17,085 nucleotides of DNA from Clostridia bacterium (GTDB lineage Bacteria; Bacillota; Clostridia; UMGS1883): positions 1 to 17,085 of the forward strand of contig JAJQCX010000097.1 of NCBI GenBank assembly GCA_021202495.1. Reading direction: 5' to 3'. Below are positions 1-7,880 of this stretch, one piece after another. A program made the translations under genes and the position numbers. A model generated the notes under the pieces. That model searched no databases. It was given only the letters and a program-made list of their open reading frames with translations, and was not told the origin of the DNA. The stretch's first letter is position 1. Each line of letters starts with the position of its first letter.

Positions 1-21
1 AATAATGGAGGAATGTGAGGT

Positions 22-2067
22 ATGAAGGAATCCGAGGGTAAGAATATCAGAAATATTGCCGTGATGGGTCACTCCGGCGCGGGCAAAACCGCGTTTATCG
101 AAGCGGCGCTCTTTAAGGCGGGCGTGACCGACCGTTGGGGAAAAGCTTCCGAGGGAAATACGGTGTGCGATTACGACAATGAAGAAATAAAGAGACAGAT
201 GTCGGTCAACTGCACGGTCGCTCCGTTTGAATGGAAAACGGCGAAAATCGGAGACACGAAGGTAAATCTTATCGACACGCCCGGCTATTTTGATTTTGTG
301 GGCGACGTTAAGAGCGCGCTTAAGGTTGCGGACAGTGTGCTGATTGTTATCAACGGCAAAGAGGGCGTTGAGGTTGGCGCGGAGTTTGCGTGGCAGTATG
401 CGACGGAGCAGAACAAGCCGAAGATGATATTTGTGAATAACATGGACGACGCGGATGTTTCGTTCAGAAACACGCTGACGCTGATAAAGGACAAGTTTGG
501 CACGAGCGTGGCTCCGTTCCACGTTCCGACGAGGGAAAACGGGCATTTGACGGGCTACGTTAACATAGTAAGCGGCAAGGCGTACACGGTTAAGGGAGAG
601 ACGGAAATGGAAGTGCCCATTCCCGACAAATACGTCGCGAGCTACGAGCGTTATCACGATATGCTGACCGAGGCTGCCGCGATGAGCGACGACGAGCTGC
701 TGGAAAAGTATTTGGGCGGCGAGACGATAACGGACGACGAAATGCGCGGCGCGCTGAAAGAGGGCGTTAAGAAGGGCGCGATTGTGCCGGTTTACGGCGG
801 ATGCGCGGCGGGCGGCTTTGCGATACGCTCCATCATGGACGCGGTGTTAAAATATTTGCCGTCGCCGGTTGACGTCGGGGACGCTGAAACGCCTTGCGAC
901 GCCGCGGCTCCGGCGAGTTTGCAGGTATTTAAGACGATTGCCGACCAATATGTGGGCAAAATATCGCTCTTTAAGGTTATGTCGGGCGTGGTTGAGCCCG
1001 AAATGTCGCTGTTTAATCCCTCAAGCGGCGAAACGGAAAGAATAGGCAAGCTTTACGTTGTTTGCGGAAAGAAGCAGACGGAGGTGCCGAAGCTTTGCGC
1101 GGGCGACATCGGCGCGGTGAGAAAAATGCCCTCACTTAAGACGGGCGACACGCTTTGCGACAAGGATAACCCGATTGAATTTGAAAGAATTGCGTTCCCG
1201 AAGCCGAAGCTTTCGATGGCGATAAGACCGATGGCAAAGGGCGACGAGGAAAAGATAAACGCGGGACTTATGAGGCTGATGGAAGAAGACCCGACCTTTA
1301 CGGTGGAGCAAAATCCTTTGACGGGGCAGACAATTCTTTCCGGCGCGGGCGAGCAGCATCTTGACGTTATCTGCTCGAAGCTCAAGAGCAAGTTCGGCAT
1401 AGGCGTCGACCTTGTTGTGCCCAAAGTTGCTTACCGCGAGACGATAAAGAAGACCGTGACGGTGCAGGGCAAGCACAAAAAGCAGAGCGGCGGACACGGA
1501 CAGTACGGCGACGTATGGATTGAATTTTCACCCTCCGGCGAGGAAGGGCTTATATTTGAGACGAGAGTTGTGGGCGGAGCGGTTCCGAAAAACTATTTCC
1601 CGGCTGTTGAAAAGGGACTTAACGACTGCATGAACGAGGGCGTTTTGGGCGGCTTCCCGGTGACGGGAATAAAAGCCGTTTTGACGGACGGCTCGTATCA
1701 CCCGGTTGATTCGTCGGAAATGGCGTTTAAGATTGCGGCGTCGATTGCGTTTAAGGACGGCTGCACGAAGGCAAATCCCGTGCTTTTGGAGCCTATCGGC
1801 ACGCTCGTTGTGACGATGCCGTCAAAGAAGATGGGCGACATTATAGGTGATTTGAACAAGCGCAGAGGCAGAATTTTGGAGATGTCGGAAATAGGCGGCA
1901 GCAAGGCGAGAGTTTCAGCCGAGGTTCCGATGAGCGAAATGGCGAGATACGCGATAGATTTGCGCAGCATGACAAAGGGCAGAGGCGATTTTGAGCTTGA
2001 ATTTGCAAGGTATGAAGAGGTTCCGCAGGCGTCTGTTGCTAAGATTTTGGCTGATAAAAACCGATAA
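22..2067 (+). CDS. EF-G-like translational GTPase (elongation factor G paralogue)
   Basis: This 681-residue protein has the full EF-G layout and is close to the usual 690-700 residues. The P-loop GHSGAGKT is at 16-23 and the G3 motif DTPG at 85-88. Domain II lies at about 295-375, domain III at 392-468, domain IV at 470-590 (GGHGQYGDVW near 490-499), and domain V at 590-675. EF-G moves tRNA and mRNA through the ribosome using GTP, in the cytoplasm. The sequence resembles the divergent second EF-G clade found in many Clostridia rather than the str-operon copy, and no rpsL, rpsG or tuf gene is nearby. The G4 motif reads NNMD (139-142) instead of NKxD, and switch I has RQMS where canonical EF-G has RGIT. 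The start at 22 is preceded by GGAGG at 7-11. Membership of the family is certain, but its exact role (housekeeping, recycling or accessory) is not. Confidence 0.9.
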   Translation: MKESEGKNIRNIAVMGHSGAGKTAFIEAALFKAGVTDRWGKASEGNTVCDYDNEEIKRQMSVNCTVAPFEWKTAKIGDTKVNLIDTPGYFDFVGDVKSALKVADSVLIVINGKEGVEVGAEFAWQYATEQNKPKMIFVNNMDDADVSFRNTLTLIKDKFGTSVAPFHVPTRENGHLTGYVNIVSGKAYTVKGETEMEVPIPDKYVASYERYHDMLTEAAAMSDDELLEKYLGGETITDDEMRGALKEGVKKGAIVPVYGGCAAGGFAIRSIMDAVLKYLPSPVDVGDAETPCDAAAPASLQVFKTIADQYVGKISLFKVMSGVVEPEMSLFNPSSGETERIGKLYVVCGKKQTEVPKLCAGDIGAVRKMPSLKTGDTLCDKDNPIEFERIAFPKPKLSMAIRPMAKGDEEKINAGLMRLMEEDPTFTVEQNPLTGQTILSGAGEQHLDVICSKLKSKFGIGVDLVVPKVAYRETIKKTVTVQGKHKKQSGGHGQYGDVWIEFSPSGEEGLIFETRVVGGAVPKNYFPAVEKGLNDCMNEGVLGGFPVTGIKAVLTDGSYHPVDSSEMAFKIAASIAFKDGCTKANPVLLEPIGTLVVTMPSKKMGDIIGDLNKRRGRILEMSEIGGSKARVSAEVPMSEMARYAIDLRSMTKGRGDFELEFARYEEVPQASVAKILADKNR

Positions 2068-2076
2068 GTAAATGTG

Positions 2077-2107
2077 AGGCGGAGCGGTCAAAACCGCTCC
2101 GCCTTTT
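2077..2107 (+). terminator. Rho-independent terminator after the EF-G-like gene
   Basis: A perfect 12-bp stem (2077-2088 with 2093-2104) encloses a 4-base CAAA loop and runs into a short T tract. It begins 10 bases after the stop codon. It shows that the EF-G-like gene and the downstream secreted protein are separate transcripts, and that any start of the next gene before about 2110 is unlikely. Confidence 0.88.
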
Positions 2108-2133
2108 ATAAAAATGGGAGGAAGTGTATTAAA

Positions 2134-5100
2134 ATGAAATTGAGGAAAATTGTCGGCACGGCGCTGAGCGCGGTGATGCTTCTTTCGGCAGCGCCCTCGT
2201 TTGCGGCGGAGACTACGATAACGATTGAGGGCGAAAAGGTTGAATTTGAAAACGCGCCGTTCGTTGAAAGCGGGACGACGTGGGTCGCGATGGATGAATA
2301 TATTGAAGCGCTCGGAGCGGAGACGGAAGCAACGGAGGATGAGGACAGCGACAGCGTGACGATTGCGTTCAACGGGGCGACGGTTGAGGTTGAAACGCGC
2401 GAAAAGGACGGCGTGACCTACATTCCGCTGCGCTCGGAAAGCGAGGGAATCGGCGAGACGGTCTATTGGAACGCATTGACGGGCGAGATAAGCGTGACGA
2501 GCGCGATGACCGACGAGGGCATTCTGAACAAGCGCTATTATGTGATAACGAGCGGCGGACAGGCAGTTGACATTGTTGACGGCGGACTGACGCTTTCGGA
2601 CGAGAACGGCGAAGAAAGCCAAATTTGGCAGATGACGAAAAAGAGCGACGGATATTATTCGATGATAAATAAGTCAAACGGTCATTCGCCGGACGTTTCC
2701 AACGCGAGCACCGAGGTGGGCGTGAAGCTGATTCAGTACGCGTCGAACAACAACGATAACCAGCGTTTCGGCTTGGAAATGAACGACGACGGAACGTGGT
2801 GCATACAGGTTAAGCACTCAAAGCTCTATTTGACGGCGAAGGACGGGGCGATAAGCCAAGAGGAATACACCGGTGAGGATAACCAGAAGTTTGAATTCAC
2901 ATACGCGGGCATGGTCGAAAAGACGGTGCGCGGCGTGAGCGCGTCGGAGCAGATCGAAGAAAAAGAGGAAATCGACACGCAGTATTATTATGAATTGGAA
3001 GAATACGGCGGAGAAAAATTGGCGGGTACTTGGACATTTGTAAAGAATCAGGGCGGATATTACGACATGACGAGCAGTGAGGGTGAGGAAATAAACGACG
3101 TGCTGCTTTCGTGGACGGGCGAATATTACACGTTTATTGACAAAGAGAGCGGCGACGCTTTGGGAAATTACACTATAACGAAAACCGACGAAACGAAAAA
3201 CGCGGTTACTTACGAAAAAGCGCCGCTCAACAAGACATATGTGACGATTGAGACGGGCGGAGAATACCTTTCGGTGACGGACGACGGTCCCGGATTCACG
3301 AGCGAGGCTTATGAATGGCAGCTTTTGGCGAAGGGCGACGACTTTTACTCGATAACGAGCAAGGAAAGCGGAAAATCGCTCGACGTGCCGAACGTGAGCG
3401 AGGATGCGGGCGTTGCGCTCATTATGTACAGTGCGGGCACCGGCGACAATCAACGCTTTAAGCTCATTGAAAACGAGGACGGCAGCTATAAAATACAGGT
3501 GAAGCACTCGGAGCTCTATTTGAAAAACAGCGACGGAACGCTGACGCAGGAGGAAGAGGGCGATGATTTTGTGCTCACATATGTTGGCGACAGCGACGCC
3601 ATGACGATGGGCGCGGTTGCGACGCCGTTCATGATTGAGGGCGAGGACTACGTCAGAAACATGAAGGTGCAGTGGAACGAGGTTTACGGCGCGGAAAGAT
3701 ACGACGTTTACCGCTCGGAGGAGGGCGGAGAATATGAGCTTATCACCTCCTGCGACGGGCTGACCGTTGACGATTACAATCTGACGATAGGAAAGAGCTA
3801 TACATATAAGATTGAGGCTATATCGGGGCAGTATTTGATTGATTCGGCGGAAACCGAGGCGGCGGAAACGTATCAGGTGCCGGATATTGAATTTAACGAA
3901 TTCTCGAATTTGAGCATTTCGGGGCTGAACAGACCCAATTCTCTAAACGACGGCGAAACGTATTACAGCTTTTCGCAAAAGAGCCGCGAGGACGGCGGCA
4001 GCGGCTTCGGCTCGCTCGTGCTTTCAACCTCGACCGACGATGTGACCTACGGCAACGAGACGGTGGTTTTGACAATCGACGACATTTTGGCAAGCCCGTC
4101 GGCGGAAGGGCTTGAGGCGTGCAACTTTGAGAGCATAAATTACATCTATAATAAAGAGACGGGCATGCTCTACATGTGGGCGCACATGGAGGACACGGGC
4201 GGCTACAGTCTGGCGAGAGTTGCCGTGGCATACGGAAAGCCGGGCGAAAAGTTCACGTTTAACTGCTTCAGACCGGACGGCGACGATTCGCGCGACATGA
4301 ACATTTACATCGACGACGACAACAGCGCATATCTTATCGCGGCGGTGCATAACAACGCAGATTTGGCGCTTTATAAGCTCACGGACGACTGGACGGACGT
4401 TGAGAGAAAGATTTGCATTGTAAATTCCTCAAGCTGGCGCGAGCTGCCGAGCATTTTGAAGTACGAGGGCGTGTACTATCTGTTCTCGTCGGGCACGGCG
4501 GGCTGGTACCCCACGCAGGGAATGTACAACACGGCGACGAGCATGGAAGGCCCGTGGTCGGAATTAAAGAGCATCGGAAATCTTAACACGTTTTCTTCGC
4601 AGTCGGGCACGGTGAGCAGGCTCAAGAGCGGCGGAAATAACCCCATTATGCTGACATACCGCTGGATGTGGTGGTGGCAGGACGCGACGACGCGAAGTAC
4701 GCAAAACCGACTGATGCCGATTAAGGTTTCAAACGGATACGCATTTTTTGACTATTACGACAATTTCTATTATAACGTCGACGAGGACATTTTAATCCCC
4801 ATTCAGAAGGGTATGATTGTTTCTCAGGGCAAGCCGACGACGGCGACGCTGAACAACGCCGAAGGCTGGCAGGCAACCGACGGCAGCTACTTTACAGAGT
4901 GGGTTGCGGACGGCGAATTTCCGGAGAGCATAACGATAAACCTTGAGCAGGTTTACGAGCTTTCGGAAATGCAGATTTCGTGGAGAAGCTGGAACGGCTC
5001 GGAGACGTATTACAATTATACTGTCGAAGCGAGCCTTGACGGAGTGAATTATGAGGTGATACTCGATAATTCCGAAGGGTACACCGATTACGCGTTCACG

Positions 5101-5250
5101 GTCGATGAGCTGAGCGGAAAAGCGCAGTATGTGAGAATAAACATACTCGGTACAAATTCGCGCAACGACCACGACGAATATTACACACCGAACGCATATG
5201 AGATAAAGATTTTGGGCTACGGCGAGATATTGTACGGTAGCGCGGAATAA
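2134..5250 (+). CDS. Secreted multidomain GH43-type beta-propeller protein with stalk, ricin-like, FN3 and F5/8C domains
   Basis: The 1038-residue reading from ATG 2134 is preferred because GGGAGG lies at 2116-2121 and the product opens with a signal peptide (MKLRKIVGTALSAVMLLSAA, cut near residue 25). Seen in order: a copper-amine-oxidase-N/stalk-like domain (about 28-122); a ricin-type trefoil-like repeat (about 163-256); an unassigned linker (257-366); a second ricin-like repeat (about 394-485); an FN3-like domain (about 497-575); a GH43-like propeller (about 580-890); and an F5/8C (CBM32-like) domain (about 893-1028). The propeller resembles exo-beta-1,3-galactanases of GH43: RDMN with a DDD run (720-729), and candidate catalytic Glu666 (FES), Glu770 (RELP) and Gln823 (SSQS). 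That enzyme group lacks the usual Asp base, which fits the absent first-blade Asp here. The likely role is extracellular binding and trimming of a beta-galactan-like polymer, but the substrate is inferred. No sortase signal, SLH repeats or dockerin was seen. Confidence 0.82.
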   Translation: MKLRKIVGTALSAVMLLSAAPSFAAETTITIEGEKVEFENAPFVESGTTWVAMDEYIEALGAETEATEDEDSDSVTIAFNGATVEVETREKDGVTYIPLRSESEGIGETVYWNALTGEISVTSAMTDEGILNKRYYVITSGGQAVDIVDGGLTLSDENGEESQIWQMTKKSDGYYSMINKSNGHSPDVSNASTEVGVKLIQYASNNNDNQRFGLEMNDDGTWCIQVKHSKLYLTAKDGAISQEEYTGEDNQKFEFTYAGMVEKTVRGVSASEQIEEKEEIDTQYYYELEEYGGEKLAGTWTFVKNQGGYYDMTSSEGEEINDVLLSWTGEYYTFIDKESGDALGNYTITKTDETKNAVTYEKAPLNKTYVTIETGGEYLSVTDDGPGFTSEAYEWQLLAKGDDFYSITSKESGKSLDVPNVSEDAGVALIMYSAGTGDNQRFKLIENEDGSYKIQVKHSELYLKNSDGTLTQEEEGDDFVLTYVGDSDAMTMGAVATPFMIEGEDYVRNMKVQWNEVYGAERYDVYRSEEGGEYELITSCDGLTVDDYNLTIGKSYTYKIEAISGQYLIDSAETEAAETYQVPDIEFNEFSNLSISGLNRPNSLNDGETYYSFSQKSREDGGSGFGSLVLSTSTDDVTYGNETVVLTIDDILASPSAEGLEACNFESINYIYNKETGMLYMWAHMEDTGGYSLARVAVAYGKPGEKFTFNCFRPDGDDSRDMNIYIDDDNSAYLIAAVHNNADLALYKLTDDWTDVERKICIVNSSSWRELPSILKYEGVYYLFSSGTAGWYPTQGMYNTATSMEGPWSELKSIGNLNTFSSQSGTVSRLKSGGNNPIMLTYRWMWWWQDATTRSTQNRLMPIKVSNGYAFFDYYDNFYYNVDEDILIPIQKGMIVSQGKPTTATLNNAEGWQATDGSYFTEWVADGEFPESITINLEQVYELSEMQISWRSWNGSETYYNYTVEASLDGVNYEVILDNSEGYTDYAFTVDELSGKAQYVRINILGTNSRNDHDEYYTPNAYEIKILGYGEILYGSAE

Positions 5251-5253
5251 TAC

Positions 5254-5298
5254 GAAAAAACGCAAAAGAGAGACTTTTTCGAGTCCCTCTTTTGCGTT
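5254..5298 (-). terminator. Terminator between the convergent GH43-type gene and lexA
   Basis: A 17-position stem with one A-C mismatch (5259-5275 with 5282-5298) has a TTTTCG loop. Read on the minus strand it is followed by six T residues, so it is a good terminator for lexA. It may also stop the plus-strand gene, although the T tract on that side is weak. Confidence 0.8.
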
Positions 5299-5315
5299 CT
5301 GAAATTTTCGGGGGA

Positions 5316-5939
5316 TTATAAAATTCGGTAGACGCCGATGACTTTGCCGATGATTGAAACGGAATCGACAATGATTGGCGAAAGGGCGTCGTTTTCGGGT
5401 TGGAGGCGGAAGTGACCGTTTTCTTTGTAAAATGTTTTCACGGTGGCGGAGTCGTCGATAAGAGCGGCGACGATTTCGCCGTTTGAGGCGGTGGGCTGAC
5501 TTTTGATTATTACAAAGTCGCCGTCCAAGATGCCGGCGTTTATCATACTGTCGCCGCGTATTTTGAGCATGAAAACGTCGCTGCCGCGCGCAAAATCGAG
5601 CGGGAGAGGGAAGGTGCGTTCAACGTTTTCTTCGGCTAAGATAGGTCGACCCGCGCTGATGGAGCCTATTACGGGAACCTCCAAGACGGTTGCTTTGTCA
5701 ACCTCGGCAATTTGAGCGACGTTGCTCTTTTCCGCAAGGCGGATGCCGCGCGAGCTTGACGCGTCGCGGATGATTTTGCCCGATTTTTCAAGGCGGGAGA
5801 GGTAGCCGTGGACGGTGGAGGGCGAATTGAGCCCGACGGCAGAGCATATTTCCCGCACAGTGGGAGGATAACCCTTTTCTTTTGTGTGAAGCTCGATAAA
5901 ACTCAAAATTTGCTGTTGTTTGTCGATGTTTGCCGCCAT
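5316..5939 (-). CDS. lexA: LexA, SOS response repressor and self-cleaving S24-type protease
   Basis: The 207-residue length and both domains match LexA. The N-terminal winged helix-turn-helix spans about 1-65 (PPTVREICSAVG at 25-36). The C-terminal latent protease has the Ala96-Gly97 self-cleavage site, the nucleophile Ser131 in GDSM, and the general base Lys168 in ATVK. RecA filaments on single-stranded DNA trigger self-cleavage, which lifts repression of SOS genes. ATG 5939 is preceded by GGGAGG at 5949-5954. The promoter carries a LexA box over its -35, so the gene is very probably autoregulated. It is transcribed divergently from a LysM membrane protein that has two more LexA boxes, the same arrangement as lexA and yneA in Bacillus. 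Confidence 0.97.
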   Translation of the reverse strand: MAANIDKQQQILSFIELHTKEKGYPPTVREICSAVGLNSPSTVHGYLSRLEKSGKIIRDASSSRGIRLAEKSNVAQIAEVDKATVLEVPVIGSISAGRPILAEENVERTFPLPLDFARGSDVFMLKIRGDSMINAGILDGDFVIIKSQPTASNGEIVAALIDDSATVKTFYKENGHFRLQPENDALSPIIVDSVSIIGKVIGVYRIL

Positions 5940-5971
5940 ATGTATGCGCCTCCCGTTTCATCTTTAAATAA

Positions 5972-6000
5972 ATTATAACACAGCCGAGTTTAAAATGCAA
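5972..6000 (-). promoter_or_regulatory. lexA promoter
   Basis: Read on the minus strand, an extended -10 TGTTATAAT lies at 5980-5972. A -35-like TTGCAT lies at 6000-5995, with a 17-bp spacer. The -35 overlaps the LexA box at 5998-6011, which would give negative autoregulation. Confidence 0.75.
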
Positions 6001-6011
6001 ACATTTGTTCG
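5998..6011. promoter_or_regulatory. LexA box 1 (lexA side)
   Basis: CAAACATTTGTTCG matches the Firmicute SOS consensus CGAAC-N4-GTTCG except for one base in the left arm. It overlaps the -35 of the lexA promoter, so bound LexA would block lexA transcription. Confidence 0.8.
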
Positions 6012-6030
6012 CGATTTTTTCAAAAAAATA

Positions 6031-6059
6031 TTGACACCGAACAAATGTTCTGATATTAT
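6031..6059 (+). promoter_or_regulatory. SOS-controlled promoter of the LysM membrane protein
   Basis: A consensus -35 TTGACA (6031-6036), a 17-bp spacer and a -10 TATTAT (6054-6059) form a near-ideal sigma-A promoter. A LexA box fills most of the spacer, so the promoter should be strong but tightly repressed until LexA is cleaved. Confidence 0.88.
6038..6051. promoter_or_regulatory. LexA box 2, inside the -35/-10 spacer
   Basis: CGAACAAATGTTCT carries both perfect half-sites (GAAC and GTTC). It lies between the -35 and -10 elements of the plus-strand promoter, where bound LexA would exclude RNA polymerase. Confidence 0.9.
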
Positions 6060-6072
6060 ATAGATAAAAGAG

Positions 6073-6086
6073 CGAACAAATGTTCG
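6073..6086. promoter_or_regulatory. LexA box 3, just downstream of the expected transcription start
   Basis: CGAACAAATGTTCG has both full arms, including the outer C and G. It sits 14-27 bases after the -10, so it would cover the initially transcribed region and reinforce repression by box 2. Confidence 0.9.
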
Positions 6087-6105
6087 GAAACGGAGGGCTG
6101 TGAAT

Positions 6106-6486
6106 ATGACCGAGGCTAAGTGTGACGTAAGGATTTCAAAGATGTTGGCGGACGATTGGACGGATTTTGTGCCGTCGTATTATTCCTATTATGCGACGTT
6201 TAAGAAAATGCAGCGGGAGAAAAAGAGGCTGCGGCGGCAAAGGAAAATTGCACTTGTGATTGCGGCGTTTTTTGTTATGATTTTGTTCGGTGTGCGAGGC
6301 GCGGGAGAGGAAAAGAAAGTGCAAAAGCTGCATTGCGTGGAGAGCGGCGAAACGCTGTGGAGCGTGAGCCGCGAATATAAACCCGAAAGCATGACGACGG
6401 GCGAATTTGTGTACGAACTGAAAAAAGCAAATTCGATGGAGACGTCCGAGATTTACGTGGGCGATATTATAATCATTCCGGAATAA
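6106..6486 (+). CDS. YneA-like SOS-induced membrane-anchored LysM protein (probable cell division inhibitor)
   Basis: This 126-residue protein has a basic cytoplasmic-type N-tail (1-47, ending in a cluster of Lys and Arg), one transmembrane segment (about 48-64), a short linker and a LysM domain (about 74-125, with GETLWSVS and ending IYVGDIIIIP). LysM binds peptidoglycan. Context gives the function: it diverges from lexA under two LexA boxes, as yneA does in Bacillus subtilis, where YneA delays division during SOS through a membrane segment and a LysM domain. ATG 6106 is chosen over GTG 6100 because GGAGGG at 6092-6097 is 8 bases from the ATG and only 2 from the GTG. The cytoplasmic tail is longer than expected for YneA. 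The division role is inferred from layout and regulation, not from sequence identity. Confidence 0.85.
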   Translation: MTEAKCDVRISKMLADDWTDFVPSYYSYYATFKKMQREKKRLRRQRKIALVIAAFFVMILFGVRGAGEEKKVQKLHCVESGETLWSVSREYKPESMTTGEFVYELKKANSMETSEIYVGDIIIIPE

Positions 6487-6542
6487 TTTAAGGCGAAAAG
6501 GCAATCCTAATTTTAAGAAACTATTAAAAGAGGGGATTGTCT

Positions 6543-7868
6543 ATGAAAAAGCTGAGTTTGGCGATTGCGGCGTCGGTGATGATGCTGTCGCTTGCCGGGT
6601 GCGGAAAGAGCGACAGCTCCGTCACGACGATAAGATTTTTAAATTTTAAGCCGGAGATTGCGACGGTTTATGAGGAAATAGCGGAGGAATACAACAAGGA
6701 AACGGGCGTTAAGCTCGTTGTGGAAACGGCGGCGGCAAACGGCTATGAGAGCACGCTGACCGCGAAAATGGCGACGAGTGAAGCGCCGACTATCTTTCAG
6801 ATAAACGGAATAAGAGGATATCAGAACTGGAAGGACTACTGCGCGAATTTGTCGGGGACGAAGATTGAGGATATTTTGACCGACAAGTCGATGACGGTTT
6901 CGACGGATGAGGGAGTTTTCGGTATTCCCTATGTCGTTGAAGGATACGGGATAATATATAACGATGAAATAATGAACAGGTATTTTGCGCTCGACGGCAA
7001 AAAGAGCGATCTTTCCTCGGCGGAGGAGATAAAGAGCTTTGAGGATCTGAAAGTCGTTGTGGAGGATATGACCGCGCGAAAGGACGAGCTTGGAATTGAG
7101 GGCGTTTTTGCTTCGACGAGCTTAAAGCCCGGTGAGGATTGGCGCTGGCAGACGCATTTGATGAATTTGCCTGTGTATTTTGAATTTGAGGATGCCGAGG
7201 GCGGTTCAGCCAACGCGGATTTGGACAGCTTTGAATTTACCTACGCGGAAAATTTCAGGAATATATTTGATTTGTATTTGAACAATTCCACCGTTGACAA
7301 AAAGCTGCTCGGCTCAAAGCTCGTCGGCGATTCGATGGCGGAATTTGCGCAAGGGAAGTGTGCCATGGTGCAGAACGGCAACTGGGCTTGGAGCCAAATT
7401 GCCGAGGTTACGGGCAACGTTGTCAGCGAGGACAATGTGAAGATGATGCCGATATATATGGGAATGGAGGATGAAGAGCATCAGGGCATATGCACGGGAA
7501 CGGAAAATTTCCTCTGCATAAACCAAAAGGCGAGCGAAGAGGAACAGCAGGCGGCGCAGGACTTTTTGTATTGGCTGTTTTCGAGCGAAACGGGCAAGAG
7601 ATATGTGACGGAGGAGCTTGGGTTTATAACTCCGTTTAACACGTTTTCCGAGGAGGACGTTTCGGACGACCCTCTTGCACAGGAGGTTGTGAGATGGATG
7701 AACAAGGAGGACGTCGAGACCGTGCCGTGGTATTTTACGGTGTTCCCGTCGCAGACGTTTAAATCGAATTTGGGCGACAACCTTTTGCTGTATGCTCAAG
7801 GGTCGAAGGAATGGGACGCGGTGAAGGCGGAGACCGTTGCCGATTGGAAAAAAGAAAGCGAAGCCTGA
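6543..7868 (+). CDS. Carbohydrate ABC transporter substrate-binding lipoprotein (family 1)
   Basis: The 441-residue product starts with a lipoprotein signal peptide and lipobox LAGC, with the lipidated Cys at residue 20. The rest has the length and pattern of family 1 (MalE-type) sugar-binding proteins, which capture oligosaccharides outside the membrane and hand them to a MalF/MalG-type permease pair. ATG 6543 follows AGGGGA at 6531-6536 and is preferred to TTG 6537, which would abut the ribosome binding site. The two permease genes follow directly, the first after only 12 bases. A maltodextrin-type ligand is suggested by malQ downstream, but the ligand cannot be read from sequence. No promoter or terminator is obvious in the 56 bases before it, so it may be partly read from the SOS promoter upstream. 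Confidence 0.9.
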   Translation: MKKLSLAIAASVMMLSLAGCGKSDSSVTTIRFLNFKPEIATVYEEIAEEYNKETGVKLVVETAAANGYESTLTAKMATSEAPTIFQINGIRGYQNWKDYCANLSGTKIEDILTDKSMTVSTDEGVFGIPYVVEGYGIIYNDEIMNRYFALDGKKSDLSSAEEIKSFEDLKVVVEDMTARKDELGIEGVFASTSLKPGEDWRWQTHLMNLPVYFEFEDAEGGSANADLDSFEFTYAENFRNIFDLYLNNSTVDKKLLGSKLVGDSMAEFAQGKCAMVQNGNWAWSQIAEVTGNVVSEDNVKMMPIYMGMEDEEHQGICTGTENFLCINQKASEEEQQAAQDFLYWLFSSETGKRYVTEELGFITPFNTFSEEDVSDDPLAQEVVRWMNKEDVETVPWYFTVFPSQTFKSNLGDNLLLYAQGSKEWDAVKAETVADWKKESEA

Positions 7869-7880
7869 GGAAGTGACGTA

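Noticed and set aside
2074..2133. GTG start extending the GH43-type protein by 20 residues
   Set aside because: It overlaps the terminator hairpin at 2077-2107 and has no ribosome binding site. The ATG at 2134 has GGGAGG upstream and begins a clear signal peptide.
2818..3507. 229-codon minus-strand open frame inside the GH43-type gene
   Set aside because: It is antisense to a well-supported coding frame and has no ribosome binding site or recognisable domain.
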